A stretch of DNA of 64,000 nt from Promicromonospora sp. Populi (GTDB lineage Bacteria; Actinomycetota; Actinomycetes; Actinomycetales; Cellulomonadaceae), in contig NZ_CP163528.1 in assembly GCF_041081105.1 (NCBI RefSeq), positions 1,612,001 to 1,676,000 of the forward strand, given 5' to 3'. The notes beneath the pieces are model-generated. The model did not search any database, was not told the DNA's origin, and saw nothing but the letters and a program-made list of their open reading frames with translations. Position 1 is the stretch's first letter. Every line of letters begins with the position of its first letter. Below are positions 26,408 through 38,027 of the stretch, in pieces. Position numbers and translations under genes: made by a program.

Positions 26408-27583
26408 GTGCCAGAGCAGCCCGGCCCCGAGCAGCGCGACTCAGTCCCGCGCACGGTCGACCCGCGCGTCACCGACGTCGCGCTGGCGCTCGCCATGGCG
26501 CTGGTGGTCGCGGTGGTCATCGCCGCGGACCCCGACGCCGTGCGGCAGACCGGCACGGGGGCTTACCTGTTCGCGGCGGGCTTCGGGGCGCTGGTCCTGC
26601 TGCGGCGCAGGGCGCCGCGCACCGTGCTCGTCGTCACGGTGCTGGCCGTGTTCGTCTACTACACGTTCCAGTTCCCGCCGATCGGCATGGCGCTGCCCGC
26701 TATCGCCGCGCTGTACTCCGCGGCGGAGCTGCGGCACACCGGCTGGGCGGTCGGCGGGGGCGCCGTCCTGGTGGCGGTCTCGACGTACTTCCGGGTGGTG
26801 GGCGACGACACCGAGGCGCGGCTGACGCCGTACGACCTGGTCACGAACCTGGCGCTGGCCGCTGCAGCGATCGCGCTCGGCGTCGCGGTCCGGCTGCGCC
26901 GGGAGGCCCGGGTGCACGAGGCCCGCGCCGCCGAGCAGCGGCTGCAGACCGAGCGCCTGCGCATCGCCCGGGACCTGCACGACGTCGTCGGGCACAACCT
27001 GTCCGTGATCGCCCTGCATTCTTCAGTCGCTGCTGAGGCCGTGGGTAGGGACGACGACGGCGCCCGGCGCGCGCTCGGGCACGTGCGCGAGGCGACGTCG
27101 GGCACGCTGCGCGAGCTGCGGTCCACGGTGCGGGTGCTGCGCGGGCCCGTCGGCGCCGCATCCGTCGGTGCCGTGCCGGACCCGGACTCCCCCGCGCCCA
27201 CCGGCCTGGCCGGCGTCGACACCCTGGTGCGGTCGGCCCGGGCGGCGGGGCTCACCGTCGACGTCACGCTGGACGTGCCGCCCGGCCGGCTCGACGGCGC
27301 CATCGACGCCGCCGCCTACCGGATAGTGCAGGAATCCCTGACCAACGTGCTGCGGCACGCCGCGGCCACACGCGTGACGGTCTCGGCGCGGGTCAGGGGC
27401 GATCGTCTCGCCCTGAGCGTGTCCGACGACGGCCGGGGCGCCAGCGCCGGCCTCGCACCCGGCTCCGGGCTGACGGGGATGCGCGAGCGGGCGGCCCTGC
27501 TCGGCGGCAGCCTCAGCACGGGCGACCCGGATGGCGGCGGCTTCGTCGTCACCGCCGACCTGCCTCTCCGGCTGGAAGAGTGA
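26408..27583 (+). CDS. NarL/LiaS-type sensor histidine kinase
   Basis: A 391-aa membrane kinase. Residues about 20-160 form four to five transmembrane helices without an extracellular sensor domain. A HisKA_3 dimerisation segment follows with IARDLHDVVGHNLSVIAL (His of DLHD is the phosphoacceptor), then an HATPase with QESLTNVLRHA (N box), SDDGRGA and GSGLTGMRERAALLGG (G boxes). It phosphorylates the response regulator whose gene overlaps it by four bases. Location opposite the copper-oxidase operon suggests envelope or metal stress as signal, not shown. Confidence 0.92.
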   Translation: MPEQPGPEQRDSVPRTVDPRVTDVALALAMALVVAVVIAADPDAVRQTGTGAYLFAAGFGALVLLRRRAPRTVLVVTVLAVFVYYTFQFPPIGMALPAIAALYSAAELRHTGWAVGGGAVLVAVSTYFRVVGDDTEARLTPYDLVTNLALAAAAIALGVAVRLRREARVHEARAAEQRLQTERLRIARDLHDVVGHNLSVIALHSSVAAEAVGRDDDGARRALGHVREATSGTLRELRSTVRVLRGPVGAASVGAVPDPDSPAPTGLAGVDTLVRSARAAGLTVDVTLDVPPGRLDGAIDAAAYRIVQESLTNVLRHAAATRVTVSARVRGDRLALSVSDDGRGASAGLAPGSGLTGMRERAALLGGSLSTGDPDGGGFVVTADLPLRLEE

Positions 27584-27588
27584 CGCCC

Positions 27589-28242
27589 ATGATCCGCATA
27601 GTGCTGGTGGACGACCAGGAGCTCGTCCGCACAGGCCTGCGCGCCCTCGCGGAGAGCGAGGGCGACATCACGGTGGTCGGCGAGGCCGCCGACGGGCAGG
27701 CCGGTGTGGCCCGGGTCCGGGAGCTGCGGCCCGACGTCGTGCTCATGGATATCCGGATGCCACGCCTGGACGGGCTGGCAGCCACCAGACAGATCGTGAG
27801 CGACCCGGACCTGGCCGGCGTGCGCGTGCTGATCCTGACCACGTTCGACGAGGACGAGCACGTCTTCGAGGCCATCCGGTCGGGCGCGGCCGGCTACCTG
27901 CTCAAGGACGTCGCACCCGCCGAGCTGCGCCGGGCCGTGCGGGTCGTCGCCGCCGGCGAGTCGCTGCTCGACCCGGCGGTCACCGCCACCGTGCTGCGGG
28001 CCGTCGCCGCGCGCCCGGCGCCGCGGACCGGCGTCGACCGGATCGCCGGGCTGACCGAGCGCGAGCGCGAGGTGCTGGAGCAGCTCGGCCGCGGGCTGAC
28101 GAACGACGAGATCGCCCGCGAGCTCTACCTCAGCCCAGCCACCGCCCGCACCTACGTGAGCCGGCTGCTGGCCAAGCTCGGCGCGCGCGACCGGGCGGCG
28201 CTGGTGATCCTCGCTTACGAGACCGGGCTGGTCACGCCGTGA
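27589..28242 (+). CDS. NarL-family response regulator
   Basis: A 217-aa regulator with receiver domain (LVDDQELVRTGL, phosphoacceptor Asp in VVLMDIRMPRLDG, TTFDEDEHVFEAI, Lys in YLLKDV) and a LuxR-type helix-turn-helix (LTEREREVLEQLGRGLTNDE, YLSPATARTYVSRLLAKLG). It is the cognate partner of the upstream kinase. ATG 27589 is preferred; GTG 27580 overlaps the kinase stop as GTGA and would add three residues. The 18-bp palindrome at 26333-26350 is its most likely binding site. Confidence 0.92.
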   Translation: MIRIVLVDDQELVRTGLRALAESEGDITVVGEAADGQAGVARVRELRPDVVLMDIRMPRLDGLAATRQIVSDPDLAGVRVLILTTFDEDEHVFEAIRSGAAGYLLKDVAPAELRRAVRVVAAGESLLDPAVTATVLRAVAARPAPRTGVDRIAGLTEREREVLEQLGRGLTNDEIARELYLSPATARTYVSRLLAKLGARDRAALVILAYETGLVTP

Positions 28243-28275
28243 TCTCGGGGCTGAGGCCCACCAGCAGGCAAGAGC

Positions 28276-29277
28276 TCAGAGCTCCCGGAGCCGCGGCAGC
28301 ACGTCCTCGCTGAACTGGGTGAGGAACCGCTCCTGGTCCTGGCCGGGGCCGTGCACCACGAGGTGGTTCAGCCCGGCGTCGACGTAGGGCTTGATCAGCT
28401 CGACGGCCTGCTCCGGGTCGGACGCGACGATCCAGCGCTTCGCCACCTGGTCGATCGGCAGCTCGTCCGCGAGCCGCTCCATCTCCTCGGCCGAGGTGAC
28501 GCTGTGCTTCTGCTCCGGCGTGAGCGACAGCGGCGCCCAGAACCGGGTGTTCTCCAGGGCGGTGGCGGCGTCGCGGTCGTAGGAGATCTTGATCTCGATC
28601 ATCTTGTCGACGCCGCTGACGTCCCGCTCCGCCTTGGCAGCACCCTCGGCAACGGCCGGCAGCAGCTTCTCCGTGTACAGGTCCATGCCCTTGCCGGACG
28701 TGCAGATGAAGCCGTCGCCCACGCGCCCCGCGTACCTCGCCACGAGCGGGCCGCCCGCCGCGACGTACACCGGCACCGGGTTCTCCGGCCGGTCGTAGAT
28801 GTTGGCGCCGACCAGCTGGTAGTAGTCGCCCTTGAAGTCCACGGAGCCCTCGGTCCAGAGGGCCCGCATGAGCTGCACGGCCTCGCGCAGGCGCGCGAAC
28901 CGCTCCTTGAACTCGGGCCACTCGCGGCCCGACACGGCGATCTCGTTCAGGGCCTCACCCGTCCCGACACCGAGGATCACGCGGTTCTCGGTGAGCAGCG
29001 CGAGCGTCGCGAACTGCTGCGCGATCACCGCGGGGTTGTAGCGGAAGGTGGGGGTCAGCACGCTCGTGCCGAGCTGTATCCGGGAGGTGCGCTCCCCCGC
29101 CGCGGCGAGCCAGGCCAGGGCCGACGGCGCATGACCCCCCTCGTGCCGCCACGGCAGGAAGTGGTCGGAGACCATCGCGCTGTCCAGTCCCACCTCCTCG
29201 GCGCGTACTGCGAGCTCAACCAGCTCGCGCGGCCCGAACTGCTCGGCGGACGCCTTGTAACCGATCTTCAGAGTCAC
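28276..29277 (-). CDS. fgd: F420-dependent glucose-6-phosphate dehydrogenase
   Basis: A 333-aa TIM-barrel luciferase-like oxidoreductase. It closely follows mycobacterial Fgd1: [72 protein letters not shown] and [17 protein letters not shown]. It oxidises glucose-6-phosphate and reduces cofactor F420, feeding F420H2 to reductases, so the organism must make F420. The start is GTG 29277, with TAGGGT 7 nt upstream, which suggests a leaderless message. It is transcribed convergently to the response regulator. Confidence 0.94.
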   Translation of the reverse strand: MTLKIGYKASAEQFGPRELVELAVRAEEVGLDSAMVSDHFLPWRHEGGHAPSALAWLAAAGERTSRIQLGTSVLTPTFRYNPAVIAQQFATLALLTENRVILGVGTGEALNEIAVSGREWPEFKERFARLREAVQLMRALWTEGSVDFKGDYYQLVGANIYDRPENPVPVYVAAGGPLVARYAGRVGDGFICTSGKGMDLYTEKLLPAVAEGAAKAERDVSGVDKMIEIKISYDRDAATALENTRFWAPLSLTPEQKHSVTSAEEMERLADELPIDQVAKRWIVASDPEQAVELIKPYVDAGLNHLVVHGPGQDQERFLTQFSEDVLPRLREL

Positions 29278-29284
29278 GGTTCAG

Positions 29285-29290
29285 ACCCTA
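29285..29290 (-). promoter_or_regulatory. fgd: -10 box of a leaderless fgd transcript
   Basis: On the minus strand TAGGGT ends 7 nt before the GTG start of fgd at 29277. No ribosome-binding site is seen between them. The remaining part of the 191-bp gap (29278-29468) holds the promoter of the WXG100 gene and no other gene. Confidence 0.45.
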
Positions 29291-29468
29291 CGCTCGATCA
29301 CCCGCGCGCGAACCCAGTGGTCTCGCACGTCACATCTTTCCTGCTCACAGCGAAAACGGCGGGGGGTAGTTCTCCCCATGGCCGACGACGCCGGAGGCGG
29401 TTACGTTCACTGTGCCGGACGACCGGCCGGCGCCGGGACGACCGGCCCAGCACAGAGCAGGGGGACCG

Positions 29469-30980
29469 ATGGGCGAGGTATGGGGCTCCGACATCGCCCA
29501 GCTGCGCACCCTCGCGGCCACGATGCGCGAGAAGACGCAGACCCTCGAGGCCGCGCGCGCCCAGGTGGACTCGCTGATGGACGGCCTGGCCTGGTTCGGC
29601 CCGAACTCCGAGGAGTTCCACGCGGAGTGGACGGGCATGCACCGCGGGAACATGTCCGCGGCCATCGACACGCTGGAGCAGGCCGGTGCCGCGCTCGACC
29701 GGAATGCCGACGCCCAGGAGCAGACGAGCGAGGACGCCGGCCTCACGGGGTCCAGCGGCCCCGGCGGTACCGGCACCGAGTCCGCGCCGGGCGGTGCCCC
29801 CACCGCTCCCCAGACGCCGACCCTCACCCCCGACGAGTACACGGACCTCTCGGAGGGAGAGCGCGCGGAGTGGCTGGCGAACGCCACCGACGAGGAGATC
29901 GCAGCCCTCCTGGCCGCGATGGAGGCCCAGGGCCTGTACCCGGGGCCCGACGCCGGCCCGGTCGCCAGCGAGCACTGGACCCGGCAGGCCGCGAGGGACG
30001 CCGGCATCGACTACCTCGGGTGGGACCCCAGCCTCGGGGCTCAGGCGAACCGCGAGAACATCGAGGCCGTCTACGAGTACTACGCCCAGCTCTACCTCGA
30101 GAACCCCGACCTGCAGTGGGCCGGGATGGCCGCGATGATCGGGCCGTCGTTCGCCGCGGGGTTCCTCGACCTGGCCCTGTTCCGCGACGTCGCGCAGGGC
30201 TTCGAGATCGGCGGTGAGGTGATCCAGCACCTGCCCGGCGGGCTGCCCGAGGGCGTCCTGATCGAGCAGGTCGCCGCGCTGACCGACGACGAGCTGCGCT
30301 TCTACGAGACCACGTTCCTGGAGATGCAGCAGGAGATCTTCCACGATCAGGCCTCGATGCACGCCGCGTACGAGCACGGCGGCATGGCGGAGATCGAGCG
30401 TTTGTACGAGTCCGGCGCGATCGACGAGAAGGCGTACGACGCCTGGGAGAACATCGCGTCCGGCAACCCCGAACAGGTCACCGAGGGCAACGTCGAGATG
30501 CTGCGCCGTGAGCAGCAGGACATCATCGCGGACAACTACCAGGACATGCGCAACCACCCGGTCACGGGTGAGGCGATGACCTACATGATGACGGTGGTGG
30601 GTGAGGCTTCGATCCCCGGGGCGGGCACGTTCGCCGACTACAACCCGCTGAGCATCACCGCGGAGACACCCGGGCCCGAGAACGTGGGCATCCCGTTCAC
30701 CGACATATCCTTCGACAACCCCACCCAGGGGTCGGTCACCGTCACCACTCCCCTGCCTGACGGGAACATCGCGGACACCGCGCAGCGCTGGGACTACATC
30801 GAGGCCGATACGCTCCCCGCGTACCAGGAGTTGCTCGCGAACGACCCGGGTCGTGTCCAGGAGATCCTGCAGACCGACGTGACCGATCGCATCGCGGAGT
30901 ACCGGCTGACGAACCCGTCGCGGATCGGCCGCATCGTGGACGACCTCGCGACGAACTGGGACGTCGATGTCGACCAGTGA
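29469..30980 (+). CDS. WXG100-domain fusion protein, possible type VII secreted effector
   Basis: A 503-aa protein. Residues 1-95 form an ESAT-6-like helical hairpin: WGSDIAQLRTLAATMREK, the turn W42-F43-G44 in AWFGPNSEEFHAEWTG, and a second helix ending RNADAQEQTSED. A Gly/Ser/Pro linker (about 95-118) follows, then a roughly 380-residue acidic domain I do not recognise, with conspicuous segments ENIEAVYEYYAQLYLENP, LQWAGMAAMIGPSFAAGF and MRNHPVTGEAMTYMMTVVGE. This layout (WXG hairpin, linker, variable domain) is that of type VII secretion substrates. AGGGGGA precedes ATG 29469. A lipoprotein gene follows after 39 bp. No ESX core genes are in view. Confidence 0.75.
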   Translation: MGEVWGSDIAQLRTLAATMREKTQTLEAARAQVDSLMDGLAWFGPNSEEFHAEWTGMHRGNMSAAIDTLEQAGAALDRNADAQEQTSEDAGLTGSSGPGGTGTESAPGGAPTAPQTPTLTPDEYTDLSEGERAEWLANATDEEIAALLAAMEAQGLYPGPDAGPVASEHWTRQAARDAGIDYLGWDPSLGAQANRENIEAVYEYYAQLYLENPDLQWAGMAAMIGPSFAAGFLDLALFRDVAQGFEIGGEVIQHLPGGLPEGVLIEQVAALTDDELRFYETTFLEMQQEIFHDQASMHAAYEHGGMAEIERLYESGAIDEKAYDAWENIASGNPEQVTEGNVEMLRREQQDIIADNYQDMRNHPVTGEAMTYMMTVVGEASIPGAGTFADYNPLSITAETPGPENVGIPFTDISFDNPTQGSVTVTTPLPDGNIADTAQRWDYIEADTLPAYQELLANDPGRVQEILQTDVTDRIAEYRLTNPSRIGRIVDDLATNWDVDVDQ

Positions 30981-31019
30981 CGTCCGGGTCTTACGACGCC
31001 GACATGACAAGGTGGACCG

Positions 31020-31616
31020 ATGTCACTACGACAGGTGATTCTCGCGGCAAGCACGGTCGTCGCTCTCGCGCTGACGGCCGGTTGCACGGTCCGCGTCGGT
31101 GGTGACGAGGACAACGACGGCGCCCAGGTGTTCGGAGAGGAGAACAGCATGCAGTGGGACCTGACACGACCGCTCGAGGCGGAGTCGCTGGGACTCCCGG
31201 CGGACAAGATGGTGATCGTCACCGTGCCCGAGGACGCGACGGTGAGCCTCACGCTCCCCAGCGGCACCTGGTCCGGGCGCACCGAGGAGATGACGGTGAC
31301 CACCCGGCGCGGCTTTGTCGACTCGGTCGACCTGTTCTGGACCGAGGCCGACGGGCAGGCCGCCGCCGACCGCATGGTGGCAGACGCGGCGCTCCTGGGT
31401 GTCGACGCCGCCCGGGTCGCCGAGTGGGCCGAGACCGCGCGATGGGCCGAGACCGCCGACACCAACCGGTCACGCACGGATGCCAACTACAACGGCGCCA
31501 ACGGCGAGGTGTCCACCGCGATCAAGCCCAGCATGGCCGTGGGCGAGGGCCCTGGCACACCGGTCCGGCTCTGGTACATGTTCTACGTGCGCGACGTCGT
31601 CGAGACCGCTGGCTGA
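31020..31616 (+). CDS. Lipoprotein paired with the WXG100 protein
   Basis: A 198-aa exported lipoprotein: signal MSLRQVILAASTVVALALTA with the lipobox cysteine in LTAGC. The mature part is acidic (GGDEDNDG) and mixed alpha/beta; no family is recognised. It lies 39 bp downstream of the WXG100 gene in the same direction, so it may be a partner, chaperone or self-protection protein. AAGGTGG is a plausible ribosome-binding site. Its 3' end overlaps the end of the convergent HMG-CoA lyase gene by 34 bp. Confidence 0.8.
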   Translation: MSLRQVILAASTVVALALTAGCTVRVGGDEDNDGAQVFGEENSMQWDLTRPLEAESLGLPADKMVIVTVPEDATVSLTLPSGTWSGRTEEMTVTTRRGFVDSVDLFWTEADGQAAADRMVADAALLGVDAARVAEWAETARWAETADTNRSRTDANYNGANGEVSTAIKPSMAVGEGPGTPVRLWYMFYVRDVVETAG

Positions 31617-32571
31617 GCAGGGCGCAGCGCCTGGTACGCACGGCTCACCGGCGCGTGGCCCAGGTGCGGTTCCAGCCAGGCGCTGGTCTCCACCAGCCGC
31701 GGCAGGGACACCCCAGTGCTGATCCCCAGCCCGTCCAGCATCCAGACCAGGTCCTCGGTGGCGAGGTTCCCGGTCGCCGACTCCGCGTACGGGCACCCGC
31801 CGAGCCCGCCCACCGACGTGTCGAACGTGGTCACCCCGTGCCGCAGCGCGGCGGCCACGTTGCCGAGCGCCTGCCCGTAGGTGTCGTGGGCGTGCAGGGC
31901 CAGTACGTCGTCCGGCAGGCCGGCGTCGTTCAGGGCGTCCAGTAGCGCGACGACGTGCCCCGGCGTCCCGACGCCGATCGTGTCGCCGAGCGAGAGCTCG
32001 GTGGCCCCGAGGTCCATCAGGCGTTTGCCCGCCGCGACCACCTGGTCCAGCGGCACGTCCCCCTCCCACGGGTCGCCGAAGCACATGGAGACGTACGCCC
32101 GCACGCGCATCCCGGCGGCGCGCGCCCGCGTGATCACGGGCTCGAACATCGTGTACTGCTCGTCCAGGGAGCGGTTCAGGTTCTTGCGCGCGAACGTGTC
32201 GGTGGCGCTGGCGAAGACCGCGATGTGCCGCAGCCCCAGGTCGTAGGCACGCTCCAGGCCACGCTCGTTCGGCACGAGCACCGGCAGGTCGCGGGCCCGG
32301 TCGCCGAGGCGCTTCACCAGCGCGGTAAGCACCTCCTCGGCGTCGGCGAGCTGCGGCACCCAGCGCGGGTGCACCAGGCTGGTGGCCTCCACGTACGGCA
32401 GGCCGGCGTCGAGCAGCCGCTCGACCAGGCCGACCTTGACCGCGGTCGGGACAGAAGCGTCCTCGTTCTGCAGCCCGTCGCGCGCACCCACCTCGTAGAT
32501 GGTCACGCGGTCGGGCAGGCTCGGGTCGCGGACGACCTGCGGGCCGCTGACCAGCCGGTCCACCTGCTCAG

Positions 32572-32575
<4 letters not shown>
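31583..32575 (-). CDS. Hydroxymethylglutaryl-CoA lyase
   Basis: A 330-aa HMGL-like TIM barrel. It splits 3-hydroxy-3-methylglutaryl-CoA into acetyl-CoA and acetoacetate, the last step of leucine breakdown. Key motifs: IYEVGARDGLQNE (substrate/metal Arg-Asp), LALHAHDTYGQALGN (metal His pair) and GGLGGCPYAESATGNLATED, whose Cys is the conserved catalytic residue. GGAGG lies 7 nt before ATG 32575, and the start overlaps the stop of mccA (ATGA), so it is the third gene of the mccB-mccA-lyase operon. Confidence 0.93.
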
Positions 32576-34599
<2,024 letters not shown>

Positions 34600-34604
34600 C
34601 GTTG

Positions 34605-36155
34605 TCACATCCGGAAGATGCCGTAGGACGGCTCGGGGATCGGAGCGTGGGCGGCCGCGGCCAGGCCGAGGGCCAGGACGCGGCGGGTGTCGGCGGGGTC
34701 GATCACGCCGTCGTCCCAGAGGCGGGCCGTGGCGTAGTAGGGGTTGCCCTGGGCCTCGTACTGGGCGCGGATCGGGTCCTTGAACGCCTCGACGTCCTCG
34801 GGCGCCAGGTCGCGCTGCACGGTCGCGAGGACGGACGCCGCCTGCTCCCCGCCCATGACCGAGATGCGGGCGCCGGGCCACATCCAGAGGAACCGGGGGT
34901 CGTAAGCGCGGCCGCTCATGCCGTAGTTGCCGGCGCCGAACGAGCCGCCGAGCACCACGGTGAACCGCGGCACCGAGGTGCAGGACACGGCGGTGACCAG
35001 CTTGGCGCCGTCCTTGGCGATGCCGCGGTGCTCGTACTCCTTGCCGACCATGAACCCGGCGATGTTCTGCAGGAACACGAGCGGGATGCGCCGCTGGTCG
35101 CAGAGCTGCACAAAGTGCGCGCCCTTGAGCGCCGACTCCGAGAACAGGATGCCGTTGTTCGCGACGATGCCCACCTGGTAGCCGTCGATGCGCGCGAAGG
35201 CGCACACCAGGGTCTCGCCGTAGCGGGCCTTGAACTCCTGCAGCTGGGAGCCGTCGACGATGCGCCGGATCACATCGCGCACGTCGTAGGGGGTGCGCGG
35301 GTCGGCGGGGACGTCGTAGAGGCCGTCCGGGTCGAGCTCCGGCTCCTCGGGAACCCCGCGATCCAGGGTCGGCACGCCGGCCCGGGTGGTGGCCACTATC
35401 TCGCGGACGATGCGCAGGGCGTGCGCGTCGTCGTCGGCCAGGTGGTCCGCAACGCCCGACGTCGTGGTGTGCACCAGGCCGCCGCCCAGCTCCTCGGCCG
35501 TGACGATCTCGCCCGTGGCGGCCTGCACCAGGGGCGGGCCGCCCAGGAAGATCGTGCCCTCGTCCCGCACGATGACTGCCTCGTCGCTCATCGCGGGCAC
35601 GTACGCGCCGCCCGCGGTGCAGGAGCCCATCACTGCCGCGACCTGCGGGATCCCCCGCGCGGACAGGTTGGCCTGGTTGTAGAAGATGCGCCCGAAGTGC
35701 TCGCGGTCGGGAAACACCTCGTCCTGCATCGGCAGGTACGCGCCGCCGGAGTCCACGAGATACACGCACGGCAGGTGGTTCTCGGCGGCGACCTGCTGCG
35801 CGCGCAGGTGCTTCTTGACCGTCATCGGGTAGTAGGTGCCGCCCTTGACGGTGGCATCGTTGGCGACGATCACGCACTCGCGCCCCGCCACCCGGCCGAT
35901 CCCCGTGACGAGGCCGGCGCTGGGCACCGCCCACTCGCCGCCGTACATGTTGTAGGCCGCCAGGGCCCCGATCTCCAGGAGTGCGCTGCCCGGGTCGAGC
36001 AGCCGGTCCACGCGGTCGCGGGCGAGCAGCTTGCCCCGTCCGGTGTGGCGGGCGCGTGCCTCGGGCGATCCGCCCTGGCGTACGCGCGCCATCCGCTCCC
36101 GTAGCTGCGCGGTGAGTGTGCGCAGATCCGTTCCAACGTCGACGTTGATGGTCAC
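34605..36155 (-). CDS. mccB: Acyl-CoA carboxylase beta subunit (methylcrotonyl-CoA carboxylase type)
   Basis: A 516-aa carboxyltransferase with two crotonase-fold halves. Conserved sites include [57 protein letters not shown] and [20 protein letters not shown] with [17 protein letters not shown]. The last two are diagnostic of the methylcrotonyl/geranyl-CoA carboxylase group. It transfers carboxyl from biotin to 3-methylcrotonyl-CoA. The GTG at 36155 is preceded at 6 nt by TATGCT, so the transcript is probably leaderless. It heads the mccB-mccA-lyase operon. Confidence 0.94.
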   Translation of the reverse strand: MTINVDVGTDLRTLTAQLRERMARVRQGGSPEARARHTGRGKLLARDRVDRLLDPGSALLEIGALAAYNMYGGEWAVPSAGLVTGIGRVAGRECVIVANDATVKGGTYYPMTVKKHLRAQQVAAENHLPCVYLVDSGGAYLPMQDEVFPDREHFGRIFYNQANLSARGIPQVAAVMGSCTAGGAYVPAMSDEAVIVRDEGTIFLGGPPLVQAATGEIVTAEELGGGLVHTTTSGVADHLADDDAHALRIVREIVATTRAGVPTLDRGVPEEPELDPDGLYDVPADPRTPYDVRDVIRRIVDGSQLQEFKARYGETLVCAFARIDGYQVGIVANNGILFSESALKGAHFVQLCDQRRIPLVFLQNIAGFMVGKEYEHRGIAKDGAKLVTAVSCTSVPRFTVVLGGSFGAGNYGMSGRAYDPRFLWMWPGARISVMGGEQAASVLATVQRDLAPEDVEAFKDPIRAQYEAQGNPYYATARLWDDGVIDPADTRRVLALGLAAAAHAPIPEPSYGIFRM

Positions 36156-36161
36156 CTCCGC

Positions 36162-36190
36162 AGCATAGTCCGCTGGTTAATGATCGTTAA
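36162..36190 (-). promoter_or_regulatory. mccB: mccB promoter
   Basis: On the minus strand TTAACG (-35, 36185-36190) is followed after 17 nt by TATGCT (-10, 36162-36167), then 6 nt to the GTG start. The -35 lies inside operator 1, so binding there would block RNA polymerase. Confidence 0.6.
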
Positions 36191-36192
36191 CC
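36175..36192. promoter_or_regulatory. Putative TetR operator 1, GGTTAA-N6-TTAACC
   Basis: A perfect 6-bp inverted repeat with a 6-bp centre (TGATCG) between the divergent mccB and tetR genes. An identical pair of arms with the same spacing recurs at 38028-38045. The shared motif, absent elsewhere in what I read, points to one regulator, most simply the TetR protein encoded next to it. Confidence 0.75.
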
Positions 36193-36229
36193 CCTGGCGC
36201 GGATCCGGCGGTGTGGCGTCGACCCGCTC

Positions 36230-36235
36230 TAGACT
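36230..36235 (+). promoter_or_regulatory. -10 box of a leaderless tetR transcript
   Basis: TAGACT ends 6 nt before GTG 36242. No ribosome-binding site is present. A -35 element is not clear. Confidence 0.45.
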
Positions 36236-36241
36236 GCTGCG

Positions 36242-36799
36242 GTGACTCCGCGCAGGCAGCAGATCCTGAGCACGGCGGCCGACCTGTTCGCCGCCCGTGG
36301 CTTCCACGGCGTCTCCATGGGAGACATCGGCGCGGCCGTAGGCATCTCCGGCCCTGCCCTCTACAAGCACTTCGCGGGCAAGGACGACATCCTCGGCCAG
36401 TGCCTGCTGCACGCCTCGGACCAGCTCCTCGCGGGCGCGCGGGAGCTGCTCTCGGACATGCCCGCCGGGGCGCTGGTGGCGCTGATCGCCCGGCACGCCG
36501 ACTTCGCGCTCGACAACCCCGCGCTGATCGTGATCCAGGAACGCGAGTGGGGCGCGCTCGGCACGGAGGCGCGCGCGCAGGTGCGCAAGCACCAGCTCGC
36601 CTACATCGAGGTCTGGGCCGACGCGCTGCGTCCCCTGCGCCCCGACCTGGGCCCCGCCGAGGCGCGCGCCGCCGTGCAGGCTGCGTTCGGCCTGCTCAAC
36701 TCGACCCCGCACAGCGCCCGCATCGGCCGCGCCACCATGCACTCACTCCTGACGACGATGGCCCGCGCGGCGCTGCTCCCCAGCACCGCGGAGGGGTAA
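36242..36799 (+). CDS. TetR-family regulator of leucine/isovalerate catabolism
   Basis: A 185-aa repressor. The N-terminal helix-turn-helix is typical: QQILSTAADLFAARGFHGVS, MGDIGAAVGISGPALYKHFA, GKDDILGQCL. The C-terminal ligand domain has an acyl-CoA-regulator flavour (NPALIVIQEREWGALG). It sits between divergent catabolic operons, and two GGTTAA-N6-TTAACC sites lie in their promoters, so it is likely to repress both and itself, with an acyl-CoA intermediate as inducer (inference). Its stop codon lies in the stem of a terminator shared with the convergent acyl-CoA dehydrogenase gene. Confidence 0.9.
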   Translation: MTPRRQQILSTAADLFAARGFHGVSMGDIGAAVGISGPALYKHFAGKDDILGQCLLHASDQLLAGARELLSDMPAGALVALIARHADFALDNPALIVIQEREWGALGTEARAQVRKHQLAYIEVWADALRPLRPDLGPAEARAAVQAAFGLLNSTPHSARIGRATMHSLLTTMARAALLPSTAEG

Positions 36800-36831
36800 C
36801 GCTGAGCTGACTACCCAGCGTTACCCCTCCG
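36789..36831. terminator. Strong bidirectional terminator hairpin
   Basis: A perfect 16-bp inverted repeat, CGGAGGGGTAACGCTG at 36789-36804 with its complement at 36816-36831, has an 11-nt loop. It includes the TAA of tetR (36797-36799) and lies just before the stop of the convergent acyl-CoA dehydrogenase gene. Confidence 0.85.
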
Positions 36832-36840
36832 GGGCTGGAG

Positions 36841-38019
36841 CTACTCCACCGGCAGGCCGAGCCCCCGCGCGATGAGCATGCGCTGGAGCTCCGAGGTGCC
36901 CTCGCCGATCTCCAGCACCTTCGCGTCGCGGTAGAACCGGGCGATCGGCCCGTCCTCCATGACGCCGTAGCCGCCGAACACCTGCGCCGCGATGCGCGTG
37001 GCGGTGACTGCCGACTCCGTGGCGTAGAGCTTGGCGACCGAGGAGGCCCGCCGGAAGTCGTCGAGCGGCGCGCCCTCGTCCTTCATCGCGGCGGCCCGGT
37101 AGGTGAGCGCGCGGCTCGCCTGGAGCATGACCTCGATGTCGGCGATCTGGAACGCGACGCCCTGCTTGCGGCCGATCGGCCCGCCGAACGTGGGGCGCAC
37201 GGCGGCATGCTCAACCGTGAGGTCGAGCATCGCCTGGATGCAGCCGGTAGCAAGGGCCGCGACGGCGACCCGCCCCGAGTTGAGGCACAGCATGAGCTGC
37301 TTGAACCCGTTGCCCCGCACGCCCAGAAGGTTGGCCTCGGGGACGCGGACGTCCTCGAAGCGCAGCGCGTGGGTGTCGCAGGCACGCCAGCTCATCTTGT
37401 CGTGCAGGGGCTCCACGATGAACCCCGGCGTGTCGGTGGGAATGACGATGGCGCTGAGCTCGGGACGGCCGTCGGGCAGGGTGCCGGTGCGCGCTGCGAC
37501 GGTGACGATGCTGGTGATCGGCGTACCCGAGTTGGTGATGAACTGCTTGGCACCGTTGATGACCCACTCGCCGTCGACCAGCTCGGCAATGGTGCTCATG
37601 GCGTTGGCGTCGCTGCCCGCGCCCGGTTCGGTGAGGCCGAACGCGCCGATGCGCCGGCCCGCCACGAGGTCGGGCAGCCAGGTGTTCTTCTGGTCTTCGG
37701 TCCCGTAGTCGAGGATGGTGCCCACCCCGAGGCCGACACCGGCCCCGAGCGTGATGCCGACGGACTGGTCCACACGGCCGAGCTCTTCGACCGCGATGCT
37801 GAGTCCGGTGAGTCCCAGGTCGGACCCTCCGTATTCCTCCGGGGCAGTCAGGCCGAACAGGCCCAGCTCCCCCATCTGGTGCAACAGCTCGACGGGCAGG
37901 CGGTTCTCCCTGTCCCAACGGCCGATGTGGGGCGCGATCTCGCGGTCGGCGAAGTTCCGTACCGCGTCCCGGAGCTTGGTGTGCCCCGGGTTCTCTGGTG
38001 AGGTATGCATGTTAGGCAT
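36841..38019 (-). CDS. Acyl-CoA dehydrogenase (probable isovaleryl-CoA dehydrogenase)
   Basis: A 392-aa FAD-dependent dehydrogenase. Signature pieces: GAFGLTEPGAGSDANAM (FAD/substrate), KQFITNSGTPITSIVTVAAR, GGPIGRKQGVAFQIADIEVM and the C-terminal VFGGYGVMEDGPIARFYRD, IGEGTSELQRMLIARGL. The Glu of EGTSE lies where the short-chain enzymes have their base. Context with methylcrotonyl-CoA carboxylase makes isovaleryl-CoA the likely substrate. ATG 38019 (MPNMHTS) is chosen because homology begins there; operator 2 lies only 8 bp upstream. Confidence 0.88.
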   Translation of the reverse strand: MPNMHTSPENPGHTKLRDAVRNFADREIAPHIGRWDRENRLPVELLHQMGELGLFGLTAPEEYGGSDLGLTGLSIAVEELGRVDQSVGITLGAGVGLGVGTILDYGTEDQKNTWLPDLVAGRRIGAFGLTEPGAGSDANAMSTIAELVDGEWVINGAKQFITNSGTPITSIVTVAARTGTLPDGRPELSAIVIPTDTPGFIVEPLHDKMSWRACDTHALRFEDVRVPEANLLGVRGNGFKQLMLCLNSGRVAVAALATGCIQAMLDLTVEHAAVRPTFGGPIGRKQGVAFQIADIEVMLQASRALTYRAAAMKDEGAPLDDFRRASSVAKLYATESAVTATRIAAQVFGGYGVMEDGPIARFYRDAKVLEIGEGTSELQRMLIARGLGLPVE

Positions 38020-38027
38020 GCCACAGA

